Source: an uncultured Lachnospiraceae bacterium
GTDB taxonomy: Bacteria > Bacillota > Clostridia > Lachnospirales > Lachnospiraceae
NCBI GenBank assembly: GCA_934309145.1
Contig: CAKRCW010000003.1
Location: 175,632-239,631 of the forward strand
Length of the DNA: 64,000 bases
Direction: 5' to 3'
The notes under the pieces are model-generated. The model made no database searches. It was not told the origin of the DNA and was given only the letters and a program-made list of their open reading frames with translations. Positions 33,485-43,201 of this stretch are shown here, one piece after another; the stretch's first letter is position 1, and each line of letters opens with the position of its first letter. The position numbers and the translations under genes were made by a program.

Positions 33485-35671
33485 ATGACTAGGGAAGGCA
33501 CCGTTTTAGACGGAAAATATGAAATATGGAAAGAGGTAGGACGTGGAGGCATGTCTATAGTTTACCTCGCCCGTGATAACCGCCTTAATAAGCAGTGGGC
33601 GGTAAAAGAGATAAAAAATGACGGCTCAAAGTCCACCAAGACCTTGCTTAAGGGTTTGGAGCGCGAGGCAAATATTCTTAAAAATGTTGACCATCCTGTA
33701 CTTCCAAGAATTGTAGATATTATAAATCAGGAGGGTGTAATCTATGTAGTAATGGATTTCATCGAGGGAGAGACAATTAGCGACAGACTTAAGAAGGAGG
33801 GGGCACAGCCGCAGGAGCTGGTAATAGAGTGGGGATTGCAGCTTGCAAGTGCTTTGGATTATCTTCATAACATGAATCCACCGGTAATATATCGTGATAT
33901 GAAACCTTCAAATGTTATGATAAAGCCAGAGGGTGGAGTAAAGCTTATAGACTTTGGTACTGCCAAGGAATATGACGTTGAGAATAATGCTGATACAACA
34001 GCGCTTGGAACAAGAGGCTATGCTGCACCAGAACAGTTCGGAGACTCAAAGGGACGAGGAATATATAATACAGATGAGAGAACAGATATATATAACCTTG
34101 GTGCTACCTTGTATCATATAGTAACGGGTATGAACCCGTGTGAACCACCATACGAGATAAGACCTATAAGAGAGTGGAATCCGGCACTTTCATCCGGACT
34201 TGAGAAGATACTCCTTAAGTGTACACAGGCTGATCCTAAGGATAGATATCAGAACTGCTCAGAGCTTATGTATGCATTAGAACATTACAATGAGCTTGAT
34301 GATGCATATAAGAAGAAGAATAAACATAAGATGGCAGCGTTTGTGTCCACAGCGGTGTTAGCAGTAGCTGCAGGTGTGACTTCACTTATAGGATATTCAG
34401 GATTGCAGAAGATAAAATTAGATAACTACAACACATACATAGAGACTGGAAATAATTATCGTGTGGAGGGCAACTATGTTGAGGCTGCCGAGCAGTACAA
34501 GAAAGCGTTTGAACTTGATGGTACGGATGCCGAGGCATACGATAAATATATACAGGTATATGTAGATGCCTCAAATGAAATAAATGAGGATGGAACTACA
34601 GTGCTTGATCTTGAAACAGGACTTAATGTTGTCTGTAATCGTATCAAATCAGGTTATGATAAGGTTGATGAGAATTCAGAGGTTCTATATAAGCTTGCCA
34701 TAACATACTTTGACGAGATGGATGATTATAAGACCGCATCTAAGTACTTTAATATGATAGATCCTGATGACAAGGATTATGGTGATTTGGCTCAGTATTA
34801 TGGCTCGGTATCGCTCATACTTTCAAGTACGAATGTCAATACCTCGGAGCTTATGGAGCAGATAAATAACTTTGCTTCATATAATAGAAGCGAATATACG
34901 AACCAGAACATCAATAAGTTTATTAACTATAAGATGATAGGTCGTATATATGCCACATATATAACTGTTGATGGTATAGCCGAGCAGGCAGAGGATGTTA
35001 TGTCTCAGGCGGTTTCTGATTTGGAGGAATATACAGGAACAGATATAAATACTAACGATTATTTCTATTCCTATTATGATAATCTCATTGTTATATATGA
35101 GAATCTTGCCAAAAATGCAACAGATGAGGTTTCTGCTACACAGTATTATGCGGATGTAATTACTTACTGTGATGAGTATTTGAATATACTTGACATCAAG
35201 ATTGAGGAGAATGACGCTGAATCCGTAGGAATAGGCGGTTCATTTGACAATGTATATAATACGGCGTATTACAACAAAATGTCCAAGAAAGCTGCCTGCT
35301 ATGAAGCTATGGGAGATTACGAAAAGGCAATTGAGACATTTACACAAGCTGAGCAAACACTTGGCAAAGACAACGTATTAAGCAACAAGATATATGCAGA
35401 GCATTTGGATTATATATACACGTTCTGTGAGAGCAATCAGCAGGATCCTACAAAGTGGGCATCCAAGCTTCCTGATAAATTACAGGATATACTTGCTGTA
35501 TATGAAGAAGGAAGTGCTGTTAAGGATATAGATAGCAATAAGACATGGAAGAAACGCAAGGAAACCATGGAATTGCTTGCCAGTGGAAGCTATAATACAG
35601 AGGAAGATACAGACAATCAGACAGGTGATGGTAATGATACGATGTCTTCTGATGAAGAGATGGGAGAGTGA
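33485..35671 (+). CDS. membrane Ser/Thr protein kinase with TPR-like exterior
   Basis: A 728-residue protein. Kinase domain 10-270: Gly loop VGRGGMSIVYLA (18-29), Lys41 in WAVKEI, catalytic Asp138 in IYRDMKPSNVMI (YRD instead of HRD), Asp156 in LIDFGTAKEY, and a Thr-rich activation loop DTTALGTRGYAAPEQ (170-184). A basic stretch and a membrane helix (about 283-305) follow. The exterior 310-728 has TPR-like helices (NYRVEGNYVEAAEQYKKAFE; EAMGDYEKAIETFTQAEQT) rather than PASTA repeats, so it should not sense muropeptides in the PrkC manner. Its stop overlaps the next gene's GTG, coupling it to the T-x-x-L tail protein. Confidence 0.93.
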   Translation: MTREGTVLDGKYEIWKEVGRGGMSIVYLARDNRLNKQWAVKEIKNDGSKSTKTLLKGLEREANILKNVDHPVLPRIVDIINQEGVIYVVMDFIEGETISDRLKKEGAQPQELVIEWGLQLASALDYLHNMNPPVIYRDMKPSNVMIKPEGGVKLIDFGTAKEYDVENNADTTALGTRGYAAPEQFGDSKGRGIYNTDERTDIYNLGATLYHIVTGMNPCEPPYEIRPIREWNPALSSGLEKILLKCTQADPKDRYQNCSELMYALEHYNELDDAYKKKNKHKMAAFVSTAVLAVAAGVTSLIGYSGLQKIKLDNYNTYIETGNNYRVEGNYVEAAEQYKKAFELDGTDAEAYDKYIQVYVDASNEINEDGTTVLDLETGLNVVCNRIKSGYDKVDENSEVLYKLAITYFDEMDDYKTASKYFNMIDPDDKDYGDLAQYYGSVSLILSSTNVNTSELMEQINNFASYNRSEYTNQNINKFINYKMIGRIYATYITVDGIAEQAEDVMSQAVSDLEEYTGTDINTNDYFYSYYDNLIVIYENLAKNATDEVSATQYYADVITYCDEYLNILDIKIEENDAESVGIGGSFDNVYNTAYYNKMSKKAACYEAMGDYEKAIETFTQAEQTLGKDNVLSNKIYAEHLDYIYTFCESNQQDPTKWASKLPDKLQDILAVYEEGSAVKDIDSNKTWKKRKETMELLASGSYNTEEDTDNQTGDGNDTMSSDEEMGE

Positions 35672-36339
35672 TAGCTGTGGAAAAGGTTTATGAGATATGT
35701 TTTTATGGCGGCCTGATACTTGCTATACTCTTAATCATTGCCGCAATTATACTATTTATAGTATTGAAGATACCTCGTGTATTTGGTGAACTTACAGGGC
35801 GAAGTGCTAAAAAGGGTATACAGGATATCAAGAATAGTTCGGGTACTGAGCTTAATGTAGCTAAGAAAGAACAGGCAAAGTACTACAATCAGGGAACAGG
35901 TAAAATTAAGGTTAGAGAAACTGTTTCGGAAAAAACCAGAAAAGAAAACAGAGATGATACAACAGACCTTCTTAAAAAGGAAGGTGATAACGACAACATG
36001 GATGAGACTGAGGTGCTTGGAGCGGGAATGTATGCTGAGAAAGACAGTGATGCAACTGAAGTTTTAGGAAGCGGGGATCCGGTTGATGATGATGCAACAG
36101 ATGTGCTCACAAGCGACAGAGATGACGATGCAACGGATGTGCTTACAAGCGACAGAGACGACGATGCAACAGATGTTCTCACAAGCGATATCGATAATGA
36201 TGCAACAGATGTTCTTCGCGAAACGGCAGATGATGACGACCAGACAACAGTTCTTGCAGGTGGAATGACCGATGAGCTGTCGCGCAAGGTTAAGGTAATG
36301 TACAATGTGGTTGTAACACACACTAACGAAACTCTTTAA
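35668..36339 (+). CDS. membrane protein with eight T-x-x-L motifs in an acidic tail
   Basis: A 223-residue protein of no family I know. One membrane helix lies at about 13-34, then a basic stretch and, from residue 92, a strongly acidic tail. The tail holds Thr at 99, 114, 130, 144, 156, 168, 180 and 193, each in T-[D/E/T]-[V/L]-L, five of them DATDVL or DATEVL. A Thr flanked by acidic residues with Leu at +3 is the type of site FHA domains can bind once phosphorylated (pT+3 rule). Encoded directly after the kinase (GTGA overlap), it is a likely phospho-scaffold. The start is GTG 35668, or GTG 35677. Confidence 0.75.
   Translation: MIAVEKVYEICFYGGLILAILLIIAAIILFIVLKIPRVFGELTGRSAKKGIQDIKNSSGTELNVAKKEQAKYYNQGTGKIKVRETVSEKTRKENRDDTTDLLKKEGDNDNMDETEVLGAGMYAEKDSDATEVLGSGDPVDDDATDVLTSDRDDDATDVLTSDRDDDATDVLTSDIDNDATDVLRETADDDDQTTVLAGGMTDELSRKVKVMYNVVVTHTNETL
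36091..36216 (+). repeat. 36-bp tandem repeat encoding DATDVL units
   Basis: Three full 36-bp units (36091-36126, 36127-36162, 36163-36198) and a partial fourth encode DATDVLTSDRDD-type blocks. The units differ at a few third positions, so the protein pattern is under selection. Confidence 0.9.
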
Positions 36340-36357
36340 GGGAGGCGAGGATAATTA

Positions 36358-39300
36358 ATGAAACAATTATGGAACAGGCAAAATAAACTTAATAAGTTTA
36401 TAGCTTTCTGTCTTGCACTTGTGCTGGCTGTAGTACCACTTATGACATATGTAGGTGATAAGGAAGGCGCCAAGGCTGAGGGAGGAAGCCCTACTGTATC
36501 TGAGTATAATTTTACACTTACGGAAGATAAAGATAGTGATGGAAAAGGACTTGACATGGATGTTGACGAATCGGGAAAATATTATATGAAGTTTAAGTCT
36601 GATGGAAGCTATGAACAACAAACTATAAGTTATTACACTGATGAGGTAAAGTTTAGCGTAGAGGCTACATTAGCAGATTGCAGTCATAAGTATTCTGAGG
36701 CGTCTGACCCTAGCAATGTGTCTGATGCCAAATTTAAGTTGGATGATTATTTTATATGCTATGTACCATATTCATCGGGACTTAACAATAATGTGTATTT
36801 GTTTGCAAGCAAAATTAATACACCAGATGGTTATGTTACCATCAATTCAGCTAACACATACTCTAGTGGCATAGCAGTATATATAAAGCCTAAGATTTCT
36901 GAGACACCTGTTGATAGTACGAATACCATATTTGATGTAAGTACTTTGCAGGGCAACATGGGTTACACACTTATAGGTGTATATAAATTCGAGAAGAAAA
37001 CACTCACACCTGAATGGAAGGGAAATCGTAGAAATCAATCTAATGAAAGCGTATCGGCAGATAAGCGATATTCTTCTGCAACATTGTCAGTAGATGCAAC
37101 ATCTGATGCTGCTGGTACTATTAAGTATAAGGTTATATGCTCAGATAACGCTCCTGATACTGCTGCTATCGTGAGCTCTGATGGCTGGGATGAAACTCCT
37201 GCTACATTGGGAAGCAACGATGCCAGTGGAATATATTATGGATATGCAGGATATTTTGTTAAGGATGCCAATGGTAATGAAAGTCTGGTTACATATGGTG
37301 GAACATCAACACCTATAAATCTTGACACTGTGGCTCCGGTTGTGACTAACTTTGATGTAGGTGTAAGCGATATATCTTCGAATTATATCAATATTACGTC
37401 AAGTGATTTAGATGAAAATGGAGTATATTGGGTGCATAGCGAAAGAGCTGATATGGATCGTGCATATCTTAACGCGGAATTAGAGGTACAAGATGCAGAT
37501 GCTTCAGGAGTAAACTTCAATATAGATCATCCATATCCTCCAATGGTTTATCAGCCTGCAATAAATGGAGATACAGCAACATATAGTGTATCTGGTTGTG
37601 AGATACGGAATGATTGGCAGGTGAAGATTACCGCCACAGACTCGGCGGGAAATGCAACTGAAGCTGTGTTTAAAATCAATGGAAATCCGGTTACATTTAA
37701 GTATGGAGACAGGAATTTCATGAATATAACATCAGCAGGTATTGTAGGTTCAGCGGACAATGGTAATGTAGTTATAGATATGTCAAGCAATACTGACACA
37801 TCTACTACATATATTAACAAGAATTGGCTTACAACCCATGGAACGCCTAGCTTTGTGATAAATGCTGAATCGTTTTATGAGGTTCAGGAGAGTACCAATT
37901 ATCAATTTAGAAAATATAGATATACATTAAATAATTTAAATAACAATGAATCTAATACGACCGTGTCCGAATTTAAGCGCCCATATTATTATACATCTAT
38001 TACGCATAAGCTAGGTAATACAAGTGGGACATATAATAATGTGAATTTGTATTACAAGTCAGAAGCTGATCACACAGTAAATTATGGTAATATAATCTGT
38101 GATTATGATGAGCCGGTAATAAATGTAGCAAAATTGCAGCGTACCAATGCAAGTGGCGTATGGGAGGATGTCCCTGCATCGGATATTGAGAATAATCAGT
38201 ACTATATTAATCCAAAAGAGACAACGCAGTATAGATACTATGTTGAAGCAAGCGATGTTGGTAGTGGACTTGCTGATACAGGTGTAGTATGTGATAATGC
38301 ACTTTATACATTTTCAACGGTTCCTGGTGAATCAGGATATGAGTGCAAAATAAATCCTGCTACTGCTACATTACCTGAAACTATAGCAGGGGCAGATCCT
38401 GTTAATGTGAGCATTTCTGATAAAGCAGAAAATGTAAGTGCAACCAAAAATCTTCCTATGCTTATTAAACAGACAGGTACTACAACGATTTCTCCTAAGT
38501 TATTAGATAATGGAAATTTGGTTGATGTATCTAATACAACACTTTTAACACAGCATATAACTAATAATACTCTTACATTAAAGGTGGATGTATCGTCTGG
38601 AGTAGATATACAAGATGTTTCATTTACAGCTAATGTAAATGGTGTTTCAACAACATTTGTTGCAACAAGCATTAGCAATACACATCAAATTGATCCTAAG
38701 CTTAAGGTGTATAATGCTGCTTATGAATTTACAATTCCTGCAAATTCAGATATAAATAGCATAATTGCTAATGGAACATTGAATGTCACAACAAATGATC
38801 CAGCCTATGATGCAAGTAAATCATTGAGAACAATACTTTATGATTCGACAATACCGGTATTTAAGGCAGCTGTTGGTTCAACAGTTTGTTATTTGAATCA
38901 GGTTAATGTGGGCTGGCAGCAGAGCTATGACCTTAACTATACAATCCTTAGTGGTGAGGATGCTAATGTTGAGTCTGCTATAGCAAGTGCGGCATATACT
39001 ATTGGAAATACAAAGCCGGAAGATGCTAGGACAAACGAGGCAATTTCGGTTAATGGAACTGATACATCGGTTTCAGGTGTTATAGCGATACCTGAGTCAG
39101 CTACTATAGATGGAACAAGAGTGGCAATAACTGCTACTGATGTGGCAGGAAATGCAGCACTTAATGGTGCCAATCAGCAGGTTTACATTAAGGTAGATAA
39201 AACTAAGCCTTCTATAGGTGATGTTTCGATAACAGGTTACAGTGTACACTCTGTACCTATAGCCGGATATCCTGATGTAAGTGCTGTTATATCAGATAAC

Positions 39301-41316
39301 CTTACATTGCAGTCTGCGGAGATGAGGATTACATATCCAAACGGTGATGTTAAGACTACAACGCTTTCTGCTAAGGAGCAGACAGGCTTGTCAGAGCTTA
39401 TATCATATCAAATCGCAGCTGGAGCACCTGATGGAGATTACAGAGTAGAGATTAATGCTAAGGATATGGCTGGCAATGATGCGGTAACTAAGGTTACAAC
39501 CTTTAAGCTTGATAATACAAAGCCGGTTGTAACAGCAGCTATAACATCAGGTACGATAGGCGGAAAGGCTACAAGAGCTGATGGTACAGACATGTATTAT
39601 CGTTCAGATGTAGGCGTAACATTTACATGCTCAGATGAGAATATTAAGAGTATCACGGTAACTGATAACGATTCACCGGTTGAGGTTAATTGGAGTGCAG
39701 CTACAGGAACAATAAATGTATCTGGTGAGGGCAGACATGTAATTAAGATAAATGCTGCTGATATATCTGGAAATAGTGCTGATGAGAAGCAGATTGAATT
39801 TATAATTGACAAGTCAGCTCCTGCTATCTCGCTTGTCTTAAATGGACTGCCATATCAGGAGGCAAGAGGAGTTGTAGATTGTTCAGGAGATTCTACTGTA
39901 GCAGTTAATGTATCAGATATGACAGTGGATGCAGCTGATTTTTATTATCAGGTGGCGATAACCAGACCTGACCAGCAGACTATGACATCTGAGTATTTAC
40001 AGACACAGAATAGAAGTTTTACATTTAGCGATGAGGGTGATTATACAATGAATTTTTACACCCTTGATATGGCTAATAATCAGAGTGCAACAAGAAGCGT
40101 AAGCTTTAGAATTGATAAGACTGCTCCGGAGGTATCTATATCGGGAGTGACCGGAGGTGGAACATCTGCCAATTCTGCTAATGTAAGCTTTGTATTAAAG
40201 GAAGCATTCTGGAAGGATGCAAGTGGCGTTATCACTATTTACAGAAAAGCCGGAGATGGCAGCGAGGAAACCTTGTATAAGACAATAAATGTAACTCCTA
40301 CAGCGTATGAGACTGTAACGACTGAGAGTCTTACAGAGACGGGTGTCTATAGAATGGAGTTCACTGCTACAGACCGTATAGGACATAAGAGCTCTACCAA
40401 TCAGACATTTACTATTGATCGTGAAGCTCCGGTTGTTACTCTTACAGGTGTAAATAATTATGATGTTACAGATAAGACAGTTGAATTCAAGGCTGAGATT
40501 AATGATGATTTCTATAGCTCAAAGACGGTATCTATAGAGGGAACAAGAACAGATATGAATGGTAAGAAGAATTCATTGTCGTTCTCATCATTCAATCAGC
40601 ATGGAAATCCTACTGTTATTAATGAGAGCTACGCAGATGATGGTATATATGACATAACAGTTACGGCTACTGATACAGCAGGTAACAAACATTCAAGTAC
40701 AGTACATTTTACCATCGATAAGACAGCTCCGGTAATAACAGGTCTTGATGATTTAGATGGAAGAATTCTTACATCGGTTGACCTTGACTTTGATCTTGAT
40801 GAGATGGTATCAGATCTTACAGTATGTGAGGTTCATATGTACTTAAATGGTAGTGAATATGATGGCGTATCTGATATTGAGGATGGTTCATATACACTTC
40901 TTGTAACAGCGGAGGATGAGCTTGGACATTACAGTGAGAAGTCTGTGTCATTTGTGCTTGATACTAAACCACCTGTATTTATTGTAACAGGTGTTGAGGA
41001 TGGAGAGGTTAAGCAGGCAGATTACTCAATAGATGTATCACTGCAGCTTGACGAGGATAAGCTCACAGAGGTTACCCTTAATGGTCAGGCAATAGATATC
41101 TCAGAGAATTCAGCCCATATAGATGTAGCGAAGGAAGGAACTTACACCTTATATATGAAGGCTGTGGACGTTGCCGGCAACGAAGCCGAGCAGACCATAG
41201 AATTCAAGTATGGTAAGGATGTTAATGTATTACTTATTGTAATCATAATAATCATTGCCGTATTGCTTGTAGGTGGAGTGATATTCTTCATAATAGCTAA
41301 GAAAAAGAAGAAGTAA
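36358..41316 (+). CDS. giant membrane-anchored surface protein with Ig-like repeats
   Basis: A 1652-residue protein. A signal peptide (hydrophobic about 12-31, ending near AKAEGG) starts it. The N-terminal ~320 residues are unassigned. Bacterial Ig-like modules are marked by hinges LDTVAP (322), VDKTKP (946), LDNTKP (1051), IDKSAP (1150), IDKTAP (1252), IDREAP (1353), IDKTAP (1453) and LDTKPP (1534), a ~100-residue period from 946 on. A C-terminal helix VLLIVIIIIIAVLLVGGVIF and KKKKK end anchor it in the membrane. There is no LPxTG sortase signal, and the basic tail is a stop-transfer. It is the last gene before a strong terminator. Confidence 0.88.
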   Translation: MKQLWNRQNKLNKFIAFCLALVLAVVPLMTYVGDKEGAKAEGGSPTVSEYNFTLTEDKDSDGKGLDMDVDESGKYYMKFKSDGSYEQQTISYYTDEVKFSVEATLADCSHKYSEASDPSNVSDAKFKLDDYFICYVPYSSGLNNNVYLFASKINTPDGYVTINSANTYSSGIAVYIKPKISETPVDSTNTIFDVSTLQGNMGYTLIGVYKFEKKTLTPEWKGNRRNQSNESVSADKRYSSATLSVDATSDAAGTIKYKVICSDNAPDTAAIVSSDGWDETPATLGSNDASGIYYGYAGYFVKDANGNESLVTYGGTSTPINLDTVAPVVTNFDVGVSDISSNYINITSSDLDENGVYWVHSERADMDRAYLNAELEVQDADASGVNFNIDHPYPPMVYQPAINGDTATYSVSGCEIRNDWQVKITATDSAGNATEAVFKINGNPVTFKYGDRNFMNITSAGIVGSADNGNVVIDMSSNTDTSTTYINKNWLTTHGTPSFVINAESFYEVQESTNYQFRKYRYTLNNLNNNESNTTVSEFKRPYYYTSITHKLGNTSGTYNNVNLYYKSEADHTVNYGNIICDYDEPVINVAKLQRTNASGVWEDVPASDIENNQYYINPKETTQYRYYVEASDVGSGLADTGVVCDNALYTFSTVPGESGYECKINPATATLPETIAGADPVNVSISDKAENVSATKNLPMLIKQTGTTTISPKLLDNGNLVDVSNTTLLTQHITNNTLTLKVDVSSGVDIQDVSFTANVNGVSTTFVATSISNTHQIDPKLKVYNAAYEFTIPANSDINSIIANGTLNVTTNDPAYDASKSLRTILYDSTIPVFKAAVGSTVCYLNQVNVGWQQSYDLNYTILSGEDANVESAIASAAYTIGNTKPEDARTNEAISVNGTDTSVSGVIAIPESATIDGTRVAITATDVAGNAALNGANQQVYIKVDKTKPSIGDVSITGYSVHSVPIAGYPDVSAVISDNLTLQSAEMRITYPNGDVKTTTLSAKEQTGLSELISYQIAAGAPDGDYRVEINAKDMAGNDAVTKVTTFKLDNTKPVVTAAITSGTIGGKATRADGTDMYYRSDVGVTFTCSDENIKSITVTDNDSPVEVNWSAATGTINVSGEGRHVIKINAADISGNSADEKQIEFIIDKSAPAISLVLNGLPYQEARGVVDCSGDSTVAVNVSDMTVDAADFYYQVAITRPDQQTMTSEYLQTQNRSFTFSDEGDYTMNFYTLDMANNQSATRSVSFRIDKTAPEVSISGVTGGGTSANSANVSFVLKEAFWKDASGVITIYRKAGDGSEETLYKTINVTPTAYETVTTESLTETGVYRMEFTATDRIGHKSSTNQTFTIDREAPVVTLTGVNNYDVTDKTVEFKAEINDDFYSSKTVSIEGTRTDMNGKKNSLSFSSFNQHGNPTVINESYADDGIYDITVTATDTAGNKHSSTVHFTIDKTAPVITGLDDLDGRILTSVDLDFDLDEMVSDLTVCEVHMYLNGSEYDGVSDIEDGSYTLLVTAEDELGHYSEKSVSFVLDTKPPVFIVTGVEDGEVKQADYSIDVSLQLDEDKLTEVTLNGQAIDISENSAHIDVAKEGTYTLYMKAVDVAGNEAEQTIEFKYGKDVNVLLIVIIIIIAVLLVGGVIFFIIAKKKKK

Positions 41317-41341
41317 AATAAATTAATAAGATGTTGTAAAG

Positions 41342-41377
41342 AATAAGGCATGGAATAAAATCCGTGCCTTATTTTTT
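41342..41377 (+). terminator. strong intrinsic terminator of the kinase-FHA operon
   Basis: AATAAGGCA (41342-41350) pairs with TGCCTTATT (41365-41373), with an inner GGA/TCC pair, and T6 follows directly. It ends the run of genes from 29006 and separates the second PP2C. Confidence 0.92.
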
Positions 41378-41459
41378 ATGTACATTTTCCCCATGCTGTG
41401 ATAATATGTCAAAAGAGAAGATATGTGTAATGTATTGTGATGATTACGGAGGTGTATGG

Positions 41460-42188
41460 ATGATAGATTCGGCGTTGATAACCAATCAGGGTGGGCGAGA
41501 CAACAATGAAGATTACATAAAACATGTGATTAATGGTAATTCAGAATGTTTTATATTATGTGATGGCTTAGGAGGTCATGAATGTGGTGAGGTTGCATCA
41601 CAGTATGTGGCAGAAACAGTAGCTTCAATGTTTATGCAAACAGGAGATACACCTACATTTCTTAAGGAGGCGTTTGAGACTGCTCAGGCAGGCTTGCTTG
41701 CATTGCAGAGAGAACGCGGAATGGTTGATGCCATGAAAACAACTCTGGTGGTGCTTGTTATCACTGAGAGTCAGATAAAGTGGGCTCATATAGGAGACAG
41801 CCGCCTGTATCATATATATAGTGATGGTTATAAATATGAGAGAACAAGAGACCACAGTATGGTTCAATTACTGTGCGATATGGGTGAGATAAAGGAAACT
41901 GAGATTAGAAACCACGAGGATAGAAATAAACTTCTGCGTGTTATGGGAACGGCATGGAGCAAGAAGTCCTATGATATAAGTGCGATATTAGAGCGAGACG
42001 GGACACATGCATTTGCGCTTATGACAGATGGTTTCTGGGAATATGTTGAAGAGGAAGATATGTTACGCTTGTACAGAGAGACTGCTAATGCCGCGGAGTG
42101 GCTTAATGCCATGACGGAGCTTGTGATAGCTCGTGCAGATATGACTAAAACTGATAACTATTCGGCTATCTGTATTAAGGTTGATTAA
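41460..42188 (+). CDS. PP2C-family Ser/Thr phosphatase 2
   Basis: A 242-residue protein from ATG 41460, with GGAGG (41448-41452) 7 nt upstream; longer in-frame starts (41364, 41406) fall over the terminator. PP2C motifs: LITNQGGRDNNEDYI, CDGLGGHECGEVASQ (about 33-47), WAHIGDSRLYHI (about 104-115), MTDGFWEY and KTDNYSAICIK. It shares the fold but little sequence with the phosphatase at 32674. Lying after a strong terminator, it is expressed separately and could act on the same or other phosphoproteins. The HAD gene follows after 12 bp. Confidence 0.92.
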   Translation: MIDSALITNQGGRDNNEDYIKHVINGNSECFILCDGLGGHECGEVASQYVAETVASMFMQTGDTPTFLKEAFETAQAGLLALQRERGMVDAMKTTLVVLVITESQIKWAHIGDSRLYHIYSDGYKYERTRDHSMVQLLCDMGEIKETEIRNHEDRNKLLRVMGTAWSKKSYDISAILERDGTHAFALMTDGFWEYVEEEDMLRLYRETANAAEWLNAMTELVIARADMTKTDNYSAICIKVD

Positions 42189-42200
42189 GAGGTGAAGGAT

Positions 42201-42848
42201 ATGTTTGAGGCAGTTGTGTTTGACATGGATGGTGTCATAACCGATACAGAGAAATTATACAGAAGATTTCAGATGGAGGAAGGACGAAAAAGGGGTATAC
42301 CTGAGGATGTCCTTGTCTATGCATGTGAGCACATTGCAGGTGGCAATAAATACAGCAATAAACCAATATTTGAGAGTATTGTTGGAAGAGGGATAGATTA
42401 TATGGAGTTTCGCGAGAAGCTTATGGCTAACCTTGATGCTTATATTGCTGCTAATGGCGTTGAATTAAAATATGGTGTTAAAGAGACTCTGGCATACCTT
42501 AAGGATAAAGGTATAAAGGTTGGCCTTGCTACATCTACCATAAGGGAGCGTGCTATTGGATATCTGACTGCCCATGATATATATAAATATTTTGATAAGC
42601 TGGTGTTTGGCAACATGGTGGAACACGGAAAACCAGCTCCTGATATTTATCTTAAGGCTTGTGAAGAGCTTGATGTAGAACCAGCCAGGGCTGTGGCAGT
42701 TGAGGATTCTATAAATGGTATAAAGTCTGCCGGAACGGCAGGTTTATATGCTGTAATGGTGGTTGATCTTATAAAACCAAATGATGAGATAGCACCTTAC
42801 GTTAAACAAATCTATGATAATATGACGCACTTGCGTGAAATAATATAG
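42201..42848 (+). CDS. HAD-superfamily sugar-phosphatase/phosphomutase-like hydrolase
   Basis: A 215-residue protein from ATG 42201 (AGAGGTG 6 nt upstream). VVFDMDGVITDTE (motif I, nucleophile and acid Asp), GLATSTIRERA (motif II), a Lys in GKPAPDIYLKAC, and VEDSINGIKSA (motif IV) are in order, with an alpha-helical cap between I and II. It matches the beta-phosphoglucomutase/DL-glycerol-3-phosphatase branch of HAD enzymes. The substrate cannot be set. It is likely co-transcribed with the PP2C gene upstream and perhaps the PII-like gene 17 bp downstream. Confidence 0.9.
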   Translation: MFEAVVFDMDGVITDTEKLYRRFQMEEGRKRGIPEDVLVYACEHIAGGNKYSNKPIFESIVGRGIDYMEFREKLMANLDAYIAANGVELKYGVKETLAYLKDKGIKVGLATSTIRERAIGYLTAHDIYKYFDKLVFGNMVEHGKPAPDIYLKACEELDVEPARAVAVEDSINGIKSAGTAGLYAVMVVDLIKPNDEIAPYVKQIYDNMTHLREII

Positions 42849-42865
42849 AGAGGAGAGAATGAGAG

Positions 42866-43201
42866 ATGAATTTGCTTGTAGTAATTTTGAAACGAGAGGA
42901 GCTTGTTGCGGAGATATGCAAGGAGCTTGCCGAAAATGGGGTACATGGCGGAACAATTATTGATGGAGTAGGCATGGCAAGTGTGATTGAACAGATGGAT
43001 GACCTTCCTATATTTGGTATGCTTCGCTCTATACTTGCGGATGATGACCATGAGGTGGTAAAGACTATGCTGTTTGTTATGGATGAGGATGAATTAGAGA
43101 AATCCAGAAAGATAATAAAGACTGTAGTAGGACTTGAGGAGCCTAATACTGGAATTATGTTCGCATTACCTGTATCGTTTGTAGATGGTTTGGGGGCATA
43201 A
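42866..43201 (+). CDS. PII-like regulatory protein linked to the antiporter
   Basis: A 111-residue protein. Its fold pattern resembles PII (GlnB) proteins: the first strand LLVVILKREELVAEICKEL and NGVHGGTIIDGVGMAS, a shortened T-loop region, then KSRKIIKTVVG and the closing NTGIMFALPVSFVDGL, much like the PII end. It does not have the conserved uridylylation Tyr region. PII-like proteins often sense nucleotides or bicarbonate and bind a transporter encoded beside them. The antiporter start is directly after its stop (no gap), so a role in gating the antiporter is likely but inferred. Confidence 0.7.
   Translation: MNLLVVILKREELVAEICKELAENGVHGGTIIDGVGMASVIEQMDDLPIFGMLRSILADDDHEVVKTMLFVMDEDELEKSRKIIKTVVGLEEPNTGIMFALPVSFVDGLGA

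Noticed and set aside
36091..36216. CRISPR-like spaced repeats
   Set aside because: The 36-bp units are contiguous, in frame and encode DATDVL blocks; there are no spacers.
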